NCBI RefSeq assembly: GCF_004136315.1
Contig: NZ_CP029562.1
Location: 5,541,501 to 5,605,500, forward strand
DNA from: Mesorhizobium sp. Pch-S
Lineage (GTDB): Bacteria > Pseudomonadota > Alphaproteobacteria > Rhizobiales > Rhizobiaceae
Length of the DNA stretch: 64,000 nucleotides
Reading direction: 5' to 3'
Part shown: positions 46,021 through 54,115 of the stretch, one piece after another
Layout of the letters: each line of letters starts with the position of its first letter
How positions within the stretch are numbered: position 1 is the first letter of the stretch
Position numbers and translations under genes: made by a program
The notes under the pieces: model-generated
The model's database searches: none
What the model was told of the DNA's origin: nothing
What the model saw: only the letters and a program-made list of their open reading frames with translations

Positions 46021-47298
46021 CTACTTCTTGTTCTTGGCCATCCAGTCCTGCTGTTCCTTGGTCATATAGGCCGCCCATTCGTCGGCGACCTCCTTGGCCG
46101 TGCGCTTGCCCAGCAGCACTTCCTGGAAGCCCTTGATGGCGATCTGGTCGACAAAGTTGCCAAGATTTTCGAGATGCGTCGGAGGGGTCACGAACTCATA
46201 TTTGTCACCGCCGTTCAACTCGTCGAACCAACCCTTGAATTGCTCGGTCTTGAAGTACGCGTCCTCCTCGGCGCCGTTGTGAATCGGCAGCACGCCGACC
46301 ATCTTCGCCCATTCGATGTTGCCCTTCGGCGACAGCAGGGTCTCCATCAGCTTCCAGGAATCATCCTTGACCTTGGAGTTGGCGAAGATCGCCCAGCCGG
46401 AATAACCGAGCGTCGGGAACGACTTGCCGCTTGGCCCGGCAGGAACCGGCGCGACGGCGAAATCGTCCTTGTTCATCTTTTCGGCGATGCCGATCAGGGC
46501 ATCCGGATCCTGGTCGAGCATGGCACAGGTGCCGGAGTAGAAACCGGTAACGGTCTCGTTGAAACCCCAGCTGACGCTGTCCTTCGGGGCGTAGCCGTTC
46601 TTGTAGAGATCGGCCAGCATCTGCAGGCCCTTGACCGAGCCTTCCTCGTTCATGGTCGAGGTGCCGTCCGCGTTGAAATAGCCGCCCTTGCCGTTGGCAA
46701 TGTTCATGAACATGTTCATGCCGAAGGTCGCGCCGGGGCCGCCGCGCAGGCAGTAGCCATATTTGCCGGGCAAGGCCGAGATTTTCTTGGAGGCTTCGAC
46801 AAACTCGTCAAGCGTCGCCGGTGCATGGTCGAGGCCGGCTTCCTTGAACAGCTTCTTGTTCCAGAACATCGCCTTCAGATAGTAACCGTAGGGGATCATA
46901 AGCTGTTTGCCGCCGACGGTTGATCCGAACTGGCGTGCACGCTCGCCCAGCGTCTTGTTGTCAGGCCATTTCTCCATGTAGGGGCCAAGGTCTTCCAGCA
47001 TGCCGTTGGCGCCGTAGAGACCCATCCAGCGTTCCGGCATTTCGACCACGTCTGGCGTGTCGCCGGCCTGCACCATCGTCAGGAATTTTTCGTAAGCCTG
47101 GCCCCATGGCAGCGAGATCAGCTCGACCTTGACGCCAGGGTTTGCTGTTTCGAATTCCGCTATCTGTTTCTTCAGGAATTCCGTCCGCGGTGGACTGGTG
47201 ATGACCTCGACCATCTTGATCGTGGTCTCGGCCATCGCGGCACTTGCCGAAATCGCCAGGCCGGCCACTGCGGCAAGCAGTGTCTTCAACGTTCCCAT
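46021..47298 (-). CDS. Extracellular solute-binding protein (family 1)
   Basis: A 425-residue periplasmic binding protein of the CUT1 importer. The start at 47298 (MGTLKTLLAAVAGLAISASA) is preceded by GGAGTGGAAG; a start 5 codons earlier has no ribosome binding site. The signal is cut near AAMAE. TSPPRTEFLKKQIAEFETANPG and GDTPDVVEMPERWMG match family 1 binding proteins for oligosaccharides or polyols. The ligand is not evident. It is the first importer gene, 27 bases after the cystathionine beta-lyase-like gene. Confidence 0.92.
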   Translation of the reverse strand: MGTLKTLLAAVAGLAISASAAMAETTIKMVEVITSPPRTEFLKKQIAEFETANPGVKVELISLPWGQAYEKFLTMVQAGDTPDVVEMPERWMGLYGANGMLEDLGPYMEKWPDNKTLGERARQFGSTVGGKQLMIPYGYYLKAMFWNKKLFKEAGLDHAPATLDEFVEASKKISALPGKYGYCLRGGPGATFGMNMFMNIANGKGGYFNADGTSTMNEEGSVKGLQMLADLYKNGYAPKDSVSWGFNETVTGFYSGTCAMLDQDPDALIGIAEKMNKDDFAVAPVPAGPSGKSFPTLGYSGWAIFANSKVKDDSWKLMETLLSPKGNIEWAKMVGVLPIHNGAEEDAYFKTEQFKGWFDELNGGDKYEFVTPPTHLENLGNFVDQIAIKGFQEVLLGKRTAKEVADEWAAYMTKEQQDWMAKNKK

Positions 47299-47325
47299 GT
47301 CTTCCACTCCCATTTGTTTGACAGA

Positions 47326-48513
47326 TTATTTTCTTGCTTTTTCAAGGGCCTGTGCGATGTCGCTCCACAAGTCCTCGACATTCTCCAACCCGACATTGAG
47401 CCGGATGGTTCGCGGGCTGACGCCGAAGCGCGCCATGGAATTCAAGCCCGGGGTCTGCTCCAGGGATGCCTTGGCCGGCACGATCAGGCTTTCGTGGCCG
47501 CCCCAGGACACACCAATGCGGAAATAATTCAGCGCATCGGTGAAAACGGGGATGTCGATCTCCTCGGTTACCTCGAACGAGAACAGGCCGGCATAGCCCG
47601 CAAGCGTCGCCTTGCCGGGATGGTTGGAGTAGACGGGATGATTGACCCGCTCGACCATGCCGTGCGCCTTGAGCCGCTCGGCGATCGTGAGCCCGCTTTT
47701 CATATGGTGAGGCAGGCGCAGGGGCAGCGTGCGCAGGCCGCGCAGCAGAAGCCATGCCTCGAAAGGCGAGAGTTTGCCGCCGAGATAGGAGTAGGTCTGT
47801 TCGTTGATGCGGCGGATGTTTTCGGCAGAGCCTGAGACGACGCCGGCGACGGTATCGCTGTGGCCGCCCAGATATTTGGATGCCGAGTGCAGCACCAAAT
47901 CGACGCCATGGGCAATCGGCTTCTGGAAGATCGGGGTCGCCCAGGAATTGTCGATCGTGGTAACGATGCCGTGCTCTTTCGCCAGCCGGGTCAGATGCGG
48001 CAAGTCCTGTAATTCGAACATCATCGACGTCGGACTTTCGAGATAAAGCAGTTTTGCACCGGGCAGGGCGGCGGCAACGGCGTCCGGGTCGGAGCCATCG
48101 ACATAGTCGACCGTGATGTTGAGACGTGGAAACAGCCGTTCGAACAGGCGGTAGGCGTCGCCATAGCAGTTGCGGACCACCACGATACGGTCTCCTGCGC
48201 CGACGAAGGCCAGCACCGTCGCGCTGATCGCCGCCATGCCGGAGGAAAAGCCGCGCGCTGCCTCGGCGCCTTCGAGCGCCGCCACCCGCTTCTCGAATTC
48301 CATGACGGTTGGATTGTCGCCACGCGAATAGATCGGCTGTCGCCGTTTGCCGGCGAAGGTGTCTGCCATTTCGGCGTAGCTGGCGAATGTGAACAGAGAC
48401 GTCTGGTAGATCGGCGGCACAACGGCGCCGCCGACAAACGGGTCGTCATGGGCAAGCAGCGTGGCTGCTTCTGCAACGGGGTCGATGTCGAGGTTCGGGC
48501 GAGGGTCGTTCAT
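47326..48513 (-). CDS. Cys/Met-metabolism PLP enzyme (cystathionine beta-lyase-like)
   Basis: A 395-residue trans-sulfuration enzyme. The PLP lysine is in SASKYLGGHSDTVAG (about 203-217); YSRGDNPTVMEFEKRVAALEG and the ESPTSMMFELQDL region (catalytic pocket) are conserved. Whether it cleaves cystathionine (MetC), methionine or another thioether cannot be settled from sequence. It sits between a GntR regulator (ATGA overlap) and an ABC importer, so it may degrade a transported sulfur compound or conjugate rather than act in basal methionine synthesis. Confidence 0.87.
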   Translation of the reverse strand: MNDPRPNLDIDPVAEAATLLAHDDPFVGGAVVPPIYQTSLFTFASYAEMADTFAGKRRQPIYSRGDNPTVMEFEKRVAALEGAEAARGFSSGMAAISATVLAFVGAGDRIVVVRNCYGDAYRLFERLFPRLNITVDYVDGSDPDAVAAALPGAKLLYLESPTSMMFELQDLPHLTRLAKEHGIVTTIDNSWATPIFQKPIAHGVDLVLHSASKYLGGHSDTVAGVVSGSAENIRRINEQTYSYLGGKLSPFEAWLLLRGLRTLPLRLPHHMKSGLTIAERLKAHGMVERVNHPVYSNHPGKATLAGYAGLFSFEVTEEIDIPVFTDALNYFRIGVSWGGHESLIVPAKASLEQTPGLNSMARFGVSPRTIRLNVGLENVEDLWSDIAQALEKARK

Positions 48514-49244
48514 GCCTGTCGTGCCTGGTTGCGTGCTGCCTCGCCGCGCCGCAGATCGGCTTCGACGGTGGCGATCAGTTTCAGTGCCTCGGTTCGCGCG
48601 CCTTCGGCGTCGCGGGCGGCGATGCGCTCGTAAATGGTGCGATGGTACGGGAAGGAGGCGTGGCCGAAGTCGCGAACGCCAAGCGGATGTTCCCAGAAGC
48701 GGTGGAACATTTCATGCATGGCAGCGATCAGTTGTTCGAACAATGGATTGCCGGATGCCCGGTAGATCGCCTGGTGGAATTCCCAGTCTTCCTCTGAAGA
48801 CATGCCGGCGCGGCTATGAAAGGCCTCTTCCATGATTTCGAGTTTGTGACGGATGAGCTCGAGTTCCCGCGGCCCGGTGCGTATCGCGCACAGGGCAACG
48901 GCTTCGGCTTCCAGGGCGCGGCGAACTTCCAGCGTCTGCATGAGGCTGGCGAAATCGTTGCCGCCGGCAAGCGTCAGCGGCATGTGCAGCATGTGGGGGG
49001 AAACGGCTGCCTTCAGGAACGTTCCGCTGCCCTGCAGGCGCTCGACAAGGCCGAGCCCTTCCCACCGCGTCAAGGCTTCGCGCACCGTGTTGCGGCTGAC
49101 CTTCAGCCGTTCAGCGAGAATGCGCTCGGTGGGCAATTTGTCGCCCGGCTGCAAGGTTTCCTGCTGAACGAAATCCGCCAACGCCTCCAGCACCGCGTCG
49201 TCGCGGGCGGTGGTCTGGATGGGTGGAAGGCGAACCTGGCTCAT
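48510..49244 (-). CDS. GntR/FadR-family transcriptional regulator
   Basis: A 244-residue regulator. The start at 49244 (MSQVRLPPIQTTARDD) avoids a longer open but unlikely extension. The winged helix is at about 28-75 (GDKLPTERILAERLKVSRNTVREALTRWEGLG), followed by an all-helical FCD ligand domain (about 100-230) with metal-binding type Asp/His residues. It heads the operon with the PLP enzyme and ABC importer and probably senses their substrate. Confidence 0.92.
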   Translation of the reverse strand: MSQVRLPPIQTTARDDAVLEALADFVQQETLQPGDKLPTERILAERLKVSRNTVREALTRWEGLGLVERLQGSGTFLKAAVSPHMLHMPLTLAGGNDFASLMQTLEVRRALEAEAVALCAIRTGPRELELIRHKLEIMEEAFHSRAGMSSEEDWEFHQAIYRASGNPLFEQLIAAMHEMFHRFWEHPLGVRDFGHASFPYHRTIYERIAARDAEGARTEALKLIATVEADLRRGEAARNQARQA

Positions 49245-49255
49245 TCGGCAACCAA

Positions 49256-49272
49256 TTGGATCAATGGTCCAA
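49256..49272. promoter_or_regulatory. Probable GntR operator before its own gene
   Basis: TTGGA-TCAATGG-TCCAA is a 5-7-5 dyad centred about 20 bases upstream of the gntR start, inside a larger run of ATTGG/CCAAT elements (49251-49278). FadR-subfamily proteins bind TGGT/ACCA-type dyads, so autoregulation is plausible. Confidence 0.5.
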
Positions 49273-49378
49273 CCAATTACATGCAGGCAAGATCGAGTCA
49301 ATCGCGTTCTCCATGTGAAGGGGATCACACTGCGCCGATGATCTTGTGCTAAAATGAGAGCAACGGAGGAGGGCAGCC

Positions 49379-49777
49379 GTGACCAATCCACTCATCGCCA
49401 TTCCAGATGCCAGGGGCATCATCCGGGTGGTTTGCGGCGGCAAGGAGTTCGAAATCCAGATTGCCGTACCGGTTGGCGCCGGCGCTGGCACCGCACCGAT
49501 CGATCTTGTGCCGGCTACCCCTGATCCGGATCTTGGCAGCATCTTCGACAAGCCTGGGACGTATCTACGGGTCGACGGCACCGACAAAGACAAGATGGCG
49601 GTCGCACGCCTGGTGCAGGAGATGCTCGAGAGCGTCGATACCGACGAATTGCGAGCGGTCGTGCTGAAGACCGACAAGCTCAATTTTCAGGAACTGAACC
49701 AGTTGCGTGATCAGATCGCGGGATCGCGGCCGGAACTGCCGATTGCCGTCGATTTTGGCGGGCTTCTGAAGCCATGA
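49379..49777 (+). CDS. Unknown cytoplasmic protein paired with a membrane protein
   Basis: A 132-residue protein with a GTG start preceded by GGAGGAGGG. No signal or helix segment is seen. It begins ATHL-like TNPLIAIPDARGIIRVVCGGKEFEIQIAVPV, then alternating beta/alpha parts. I do not recognise a family. Its stop overlaps the start of the next gene (ATGA), so the two products probably act together. Confidence 0.75.
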   Translation: MTNPLIAIPDARGIIRVVCGGKEFEIQIAVPVGAGAGTAPIDLVPATPDPDLGSIFDKPGTYLRVDGTDKDKMAVARLVQEMLESVDTDELRAVVLKTDKLNFQELNQLRDQIAGSRPELPIAVDFGGLLKP

Positions 49778-50430
49778 GCGAAGCAGGCTCTTCCGTTGCG
49801 CCGGCGATGGCAGCGAGCGCGCAGTCGTTGCGCGACACGGCCAAATGGATGGTCGGCGGAGTTGCGGCGACGGCCGTCGGGGTATTTGCGGGCAGTTCAT
49901 TGACTTCACTGGGATCGCTGGATCCCTGGTCAGACCGGGACAGGCTGGTGCTGGCTATCGCGGCGCTCGCAGTTGGCTTCATCGGCCTGGCAGCAATATT
50001 CGAAAAAGCGATCCGGGTTCTGACGGTCGAAACCATGACGTTTCGGCAGGTCGCTGCTCCAGCTGTTGCGGGCTCTGAAAGGGCGGCGTTGCAGGCCAGG
50101 TTGATCGAGACATATGCGGCCCTGTTGCCACAAGGGACCACGACGCTTGAGGGTTACATCCAGCGCGTCGAGCAAGCGAAAACGGCCAATCCAAAGCAGG
50201 CAGCCGACAACGACGTGCTCGCCAAAGTCAAAGAGAATGTCGACATTCTTACTGCTGCCGGTGGCTTCATCTGGGTCTACAATCGTTTTTCGGCGCTTGT
50301 CTCGGCGCTCAAATGGGCTGTCCCGACAATGATCGCCGGCTTTGGGCTGTTTGCCTGGGCGGCCAACCCTCCGGATGCCAAGCCATCTCCGCCGGCGTTT
50401 TCGCTGACAATTCAGGGCTCAACAAAATGA
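49774..50430 (+). CDS. Unknown three-helix membrane protein
   Basis: A 218-residue protein with hydrophobic segments at about 25-45 (WMVGGVAATAVGVFAGSSL), 58-78 (LVLAIAALAVGFIGLAAIF) and 183-202 (WAVPTMIAGFGLFAWAA), and a cytoplasmic helical middle of about 95 residues. No family is recognised. The general plan (membrane anchor around a soluble helical part) is shared by many effector-like or stress proteins, but nothing specific supports this. Coupled to the preceding gene. Confidence 0.75.
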   Translation: MSEAGSSVAPAMAASAQSLRDTAKWMVGGVAATAVGVFAGSSLTSLGSLDPWSDRDRLVLAIAALAVGFIGLAAIFEKAIRVLTVETMTFRQVAAPAVAGSERAALQARLIETYAALLPQGTTTLEGYIQRVEQAKTANPKQAADNDVLAKVKENVDILTAAGGFIWVYNRFSALVSALKWAVPTMIAGFGLFAWAANPPDAKPSPPAFSLTIQGSTK

Positions 50431-50523
50431 CAAAGACCTTGGTGCGGGTACGGTTCCCGCAGGATTTGAACCCGTAGTCGTCGCTTGAAAAGGGGGATGA
50501 TCATTTCCGTTCGAGCTTGTGAC

Positions 50524-51237
50524 TTAATCGCCTCCGCAGCCTCCTCCACAACTGCTGCCGCACCCACCGCCACCGCAGCCGCCACTGCCATTGTCTTGCT
50601 TCTTTCTTTGAAGCCCTCGATTGGGGCTGAGGTATTCGGTGGCCACAATCGCGATAGCGATGGCCGCGAAGATCATGGCAACGGATGATTGGCCACCTTC
50701 GCTGATCACAACCAATGCCAGGGCAAGGAGCAAAAGGAGACCGGCGAGAATATGTGGAATTTCGACGCCGCCGATCGATGAGGATGCGCTGCTGCCCTGC
50801 GTCGCTTCATTGAAGCGGACCTCAGTGCTCGGCCAGATGTCCGATGGCGGTTCGGCGTCGAATTCTTCAACGTAGCGGTCCCTGGTGTGCTGATAGGCAT
50901 GTCGGAACCTGGCATCCTCGGTGGCATCGCCTTCCGTGGGGCTGTGATGGATCTCCCTCCCGAGGGTCCCGGCACAAAAGTCATCCCAGTAACCATGCGT
51001 GTATACGAGGTGCAGATGCCAGACCTCGTCGACCTCTTGCGAGGGGGTAAGCGTCTCGTTCGAAACGCAGATCAGATAAATGAATTTCTTATATTCCTCG
51101 ATCGCCTGTCGTGAAAAATCGAGACTCCATCCGGTTTCACGGGCAAGCCTTGCCGAGAAGGGCTGGCTGACGGCGGGTTGGTCGAGATTGTAGGCCTGTA
51201 TGCGATTCCAGAGTTCAGGATCGCTCAGCTTCCTCAT
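50524..51237 (-). CDS. TIGR04222-like membrane protein with Gly/Cys-rich tail
   Basis: A 237-residue protein; the start at 51237 (MRKLSDPELWNRI) has GGGAG 5-9 bases upstream. The N-terminal half contains EVDEVWHLHLVYTHGYWDDFC, a His-rich region like that of glycine-rich domain proteins (plant GRDP and bacterial relatives). Two adjacent membrane helices follow (about 168-186 and 190-207). The last 25 residues are Gly with seven Cys (GGCGGGGCGSSCGGGCGGD). The tail pattern is typical of the TIGR04222 group; function is unknown and metal binding is possible. Confidence 0.8.
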   Translation of the reverse strand: MRKLSDPELWNRIQAYNLDQPAVSQPFSARLARETGWSLDFSRQAIEEYKKFIYLICVSNETLTPSQEVDEVWHLHLVYTHGYWDDFCAGTLGREIHHSPTEGDATEDARFRHAYQHTRDRYVEEFDAEPPSDIWPSTEVRFNEATQGSSASSSIGGVEIPHILAGLLLLLALALVVISEGGQSSVAMIFAAIAIAIVATEYLSPNRGLQRKKQDNGSGGCGGGGCGSSCGGGCGGD

Positions 51238-51350
51238 GAACACTCCCATAGGTGTTGAGCCACGGGACTATTATAGCAGATTGGGGTGCGAGGCCTCGCT
51301 GTCTGTCAAGCGGGCCAACGCGTCAGGAGATCTGCAAATGCTGGGAAGGG

Positions 51351-51427
51351 TGGTCGGAGTGGCAGGATTCGAACCTGCGACCCCCTGATCCCAAATCAGG
51401 TGCGCTACCAGGCTGCGCTACACTCCG
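51351..51427 (-). tRNA. tRNA-Pro (anticodon UGG)
   Basis: Read on the minus strand the gene starts CGGAGTG and ends CACTCCG-A-CCA, so the acceptor stem pairs fully and CCA is encoded (77 bases). The anticodon arm is CCTGA-TTTGGGA-TCAGG with anticodon TGG; the T loop is GGTTCGAATCC. It reads proline CCN codons. It adjoins the integrase gene, with the tRNA 5' end facing the element. Confidence 0.95.
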
Positions 51428-51549
51428 AGGCCATGGGGGCTATATGGTTGAAGGCTTTCGGAAGCAACCCCTCAAAATCGAAAAACGGAACAAACGGCAT
51501 CCAAGTGCCACGAACGGCGCAAAAATTACCACGGAAATCCCACCGCTGT

Positions 51550-52617
51550 TCATTTTGCGTTCCGCGTCTTGTCAGGAAGTGCCACCGGCGCGACCTCGGC
51601 GGCCTCCATTCCGGATAGCAAATCAGAATCAGTCACGTGCGCGTACCGTGATGTCGTGGCGAGTTCGGTGTGCCCGAGAAGCTTCTGAGCCATCTTCAAG
51701 TTGCCGGTCGCGCGTACGAGCCGCGTAGCCGCTGTGTGGCGACTATCGTGGAATCGGAAGTTCTCCACACCGGAACGGCCCTTTGTGCGGCGCCATTCTG
51801 TCTTGAAGCCTTCCATGGTGATCGGCTCGCGAGATCCTTTGGTCGCCCCAGGCCGAGGGCGCTTCACCAGATAGGTGAACACCGCAGTCTTGTGATCGTC
51901 CTTCAAGCTCCAGAGCAGGTCGTAAAGAGACTTGGTCATCGGGATCGATCGCGACTTGTCGCCCTTGCCCGTCACCTTGATTTGGCGGCCAAAAAAGTCG
52001 ACATCCTTCCATTGCAGGCCGACGATTTCGGCGCGACGGCATCCCGTGAGAATGGCGAACCGGAGGGCCGGGGCATAGTCGCCCCGGATCTTGGCCATGA
52101 ACGTCGCTTCTTCGTCGGCAGTCGCCTCGCGGATGCGTTCCTGCGGCTCTTTCAGGAAATGGTCTTTCCACTCGATATCTTGAACTGTCTGCTTCCAGGT
52201 GCGGCGTGCGCGGCGGAGCAGGGCGCGCATGGGCTGCGTCACGGTCCGATTGACGGTGGCAGGGGAGACATCCTCACCGCGGCGCTTGGCGATGGCCTTG
52301 GCTATGGTTGCGTCTGATATGGTGGATATCAGCGTCTGCGCGCCGATCTGATCCTGCAGCCACCCAAGCGAACGCAGGGTATCATCGCTGTTCTGGTGGT
52401 GCGATCCGACCTCGTTCCAGTACTGAGCGATAGCCGCTTTCAGGACCAGAGGCTTGCTAGCGTCGAACTGAAGCGCCTTTACACGCCGCTTTTCGTCTTC
52501 AAGGAACTTCTCAGCTTCGCGTTTCGTCGTGCATCCAGTGCTGCCTGAAAAGCGCTGGCGTCGATAACGGAAGTCGTAGGAGTATTCCGCCTGACCTGGC
52601 CTTTTGTAGACTGACAT
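51550..52617 (-). CDS. Tyrosine-type site-specific integrase
   Basis: A 355-residue phage integrase. The N-terminal SAM-like core-binding domain (about 60-150) is followed by the catalytic domain: Arg in TGCRRAEIVGLQW, His-x2-Arg box in RFHDSRHTAATRL, second His in LLGHTELATTSRYAHVT with the Tyr nucleophile in SRYAHV. It catalyses integration and excision at an att site, probably in the neighbouring tRNA-Pro. Its 5' end overlaps the excisionase-like gene by 139 bases in another frame, an unusually long overlap. Confidence 0.94.
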   Translation of the reverse strand: MSVYKRPGQAEYSYDFRYRRQRFSGSTGCTTKREAEKFLEDEKRRVKALQFDASKPLVLKAAIAQYWNEVGSHHQNSDDTLRSLGWLQDQIGAQTLISTISDATIAKAIAKRRGEDVSPATVNRTVTQPMRALLRRARRTWKQTVQDIEWKDHFLKEPQERIREATADEEATFMAKIRGDYAPALRFAILTGCRRAEIVGLQWKDVDFFGRQIKVTGKGDKSRSIPMTKSLYDLLWSLKDDHKTAVFTYLVKRPRPGATKGSREPITMEGFKTEWRRTKGRSGVENFRFHDSRHTAATRLVRATGNLKMAQKLLGHTELATTSRYAHVTDSDLLSGMEAAEVAPVALPDKTRNAK

Positions 52618-52823
52618 CTGCGGGCCTCCCGGAACTGTTCCAGATCTTCGGGATCATAGCGGCGCGTCTCGCGCTTCTCCCCCATACCGATATTGATGTA
52701 CCGGATTTGGCCGGCGCAAGTCAGCGCGCGCAGCTGCTTTTCAGAAATGCACAGTTCTCGCGCGGCATCCGCCGGCGAAAGGAGCGCCCGGCTCGGGCTT
52801 GCGATCGTCTCTCTCGCGCTCAT
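52479..52823 (-). CDS. Excisionase-like helix-turn-helix protein
   Basis: A 114-residue protein whose first 70 residues read as a MerR/Xis-type winged helix: LLSPADAARELCISEKQLRALTCAGQIRYINIG, then a basic wing (GEKRETRRYDPEDLEQF). Its last 45 residues are basic and overlap the integrase gene. It probably directs excision by bending DNA at att. Starts ATGA-coupled to the gene before it. Confidence 0.8.
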   Translation of the reverse strand: MSARETIASPSRALLSPADAARELCISEKQLRALTCAGQIRYINIGMGEKRETRRYDPEDLEQFREARRCQSTKGQVRRNTPTTSVIDASAFQAALDARRNAKLRSSLKTKSGV

Positions 52824-53119
52824 TCCACCCCTCCATCTGGAAGGGCGCGGAGAGCATGGAGCGCGTCTTTGATCGCGAGTCGGTATGCGTGGTCACCGGG
52901 CACGTCGATGTTATCGGCAAGCTGCTCTACCTCAACGGCAGCTATGCAACGCTCCTTGGTCGGTCCGTCAATTTCACCGGGTGCGAGGATCCGCACAGGG
53001 ATAACATCAAAGTCGGCACCGGCAATCATACGGCCAGGGTCAGGCTTTTCGAAGAAAACATGCTGCTGCCACTCACCGGTCTCCCGATCGCGCAGCATCC
53101 AGGCATCCCTTGCCGTCAT
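52820..53119 (-). CDS. Small phage protein, unknown function
   Basis: A 99-residue protein (TARDAWMLRDRETGEWQQHVFFEKPDPGR...) without recognised domain. It is soluble and acidic. The 4-base overlaps at both ends place it within the early operon. Confidence 0.7.
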   Translation of the reverse strand: MTARDAWMLRDRETGEWQQHVFFEKPDPGRMIAGADFDVIPVRILAPGEIDGPTKERCIAAVEVEQLADNIDVPGDHAYRLAIKDALHALRALPDGGVE

Positions 53120-53499
53120 GGCTGCTCTCCTGATGGAAGGGCGCGGCCAAGCGCAGCCATGAATTCATCTGGCAAGTTCACATTGGCCGGCGCGTCGTCG
53201 AACATGGGCGCGATCTGCTCCGGTGTGTAACCGGCAAGCCCGCAACCGATGGGCGTAAGCTGGAACGTCAGTTCTGAATGCTCTCGTGCGAAGCGCTTGA
53301 AGCGGTGCGCATAATTGCGAATGCGGAACAGCGGCAATGTCTGGATCCGCTCATCCTTCGTCGGGATGGCGTAGCTGTTGCCCTGATAGCCTTCACCTTG
53401 GCCGTATATAGCCCCACGATGCTGCTTGGCCCATAGAGCCGCACCCTTGCCATGGCGACCCGCAAGATTGCTGCCGAAGACGAAAACCGGATCGCTCAT
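53116..53499 (-). CDS. Macro-domain-like phage non-structural protein
   Basis: A 127-residue protein beginning DPVFVFGSNLAGRHGKGAALWA, then GYQGNSYAIPTKD and LTPIGCGLAGYTPEQI. These three loops match the ADP-ribose-binding loops of macro-like domains (A1S_2505-type phage proteins). It may bind or hydrolyse an ADP-ribosylated product, perhaps countering host defences; that role is inferred, not shown. Confidence 0.8.
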   Translation of the reverse strand: MSDPVFVFGSNLAGRHGKGAALWAKQHRGAIYGQGEGYQGNSYAIPTKDERIQTLPLFRIRNYAHRFKRFAREHSELTFQLTPIGCGLAGYTPEQIAPMFDDAPANVNLPDEFMAALGRALPSGEQP

Positions 53500-53921
53500 T
53501 CCCCTTTCTCCCCTGGCTGGAGAGAGGCGCGGGCAACGACTTTCAACACGTCATCATATTTGCTTTGCCAGTGCTGCGTGTCCTTGCGTGCTTCATCGCG
53601 CTCTGCGGCGAGGCGGTCGCGCTCGGCTTCGACGGCTGCACGACCGATAGCGGCTTTCTGATGCATGTTGGACTTGGATCGCCAAACGTCGCGTTCGTAT
53701 TTCAGCCGCTCGATTTCAGTACGGGCGTTTTCCTCAGCTTCGTTTGCTTTCTCCCTTGCCTCGGCAAGATCGCGCGCTGCTATGTCGGCGCGCGATGCTG
53801 CGCTTTCCCACATGCTGTAATAGCCGGTGCTCTTGGTCACTTCGTCGGCAAGCTCGCGCTCTAGCTGGGCTATGCGGGCGTCGAGTTCATCCCAAACTTC
53901 GAGGAACGCTTTTCCGCTCAT
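53496..53921 (-). CDS. Coiled-coil phage protein
   Basis: A 141-residue protein that is almost wholly alpha-helical with long heptad stretches (LDARIAQLERELADEV, and EAREKANEAEENARTEIERL). No catalytic motif is present. Phage genes of this kind are variable and unassigned. ATGA overlaps on both sides. Confidence 0.72.
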   Translation of the reverse strand: MSGKAFLEVWDELDARIAQLERELADEVTKSTGYYSMWESAASRADIAARDLAEAREKANEAEENARTEIERLKYERDVWRSKSNMHQKAAIGRAAVEAERDRLAAERDEARKDTQHWQSKYDDVLKVVARASLQPGEKGE

Positions 53922-54115
53922 CGCCCTTGCTCCGCTTTGAGGGCTTCGCGGCCTGCGTCGGTGATGACGAGCATGAAACCAATCTGCTCAACAAACTGTC
54001 TTTCGCGAAGTTCGCTGGCAATTCGGTCCGGCACGAATTGAACGGCAATGCCGTCTGGCGCGTCCGCTATACGCGCCAACATCTTCATTGTGTAGAAATC
54101 GCGGGTTCCGGCCAT
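53918..54115 (-). CDS. Small phage protein, possible winged-helix fold
   Basis: A 65-residue protein (MAGTRDFYTMKMLARIADAP...LVITDAGREALKAEQ). The ending ITDAGREAL resembles the wing and last helix of small winged-helix proteins. The ATG at 54115 is preferred; a GTG one codon earlier would overlap the upstream stop as GTGA. Confidence 0.65.
   Translation of the reverse strand: MAGTRDFYTMKMLARIADAPDGIAVQFVPDRIASELRERQFVEQIGFMLVITDAGREALKAEQGR

Noticed and set aside
47326..48513. Naming the PLP enzyme metC with certainty
   Set aside because: The family contains several lyases with the same motifs, and the operon context suggests a different substrate.
51361..51600. Search for an att repeat of the tRNA-Pro end within the window
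   Set aside because: No second copy of the tRNA 3' or 5' end was seen; the far end of the element is outside the window.
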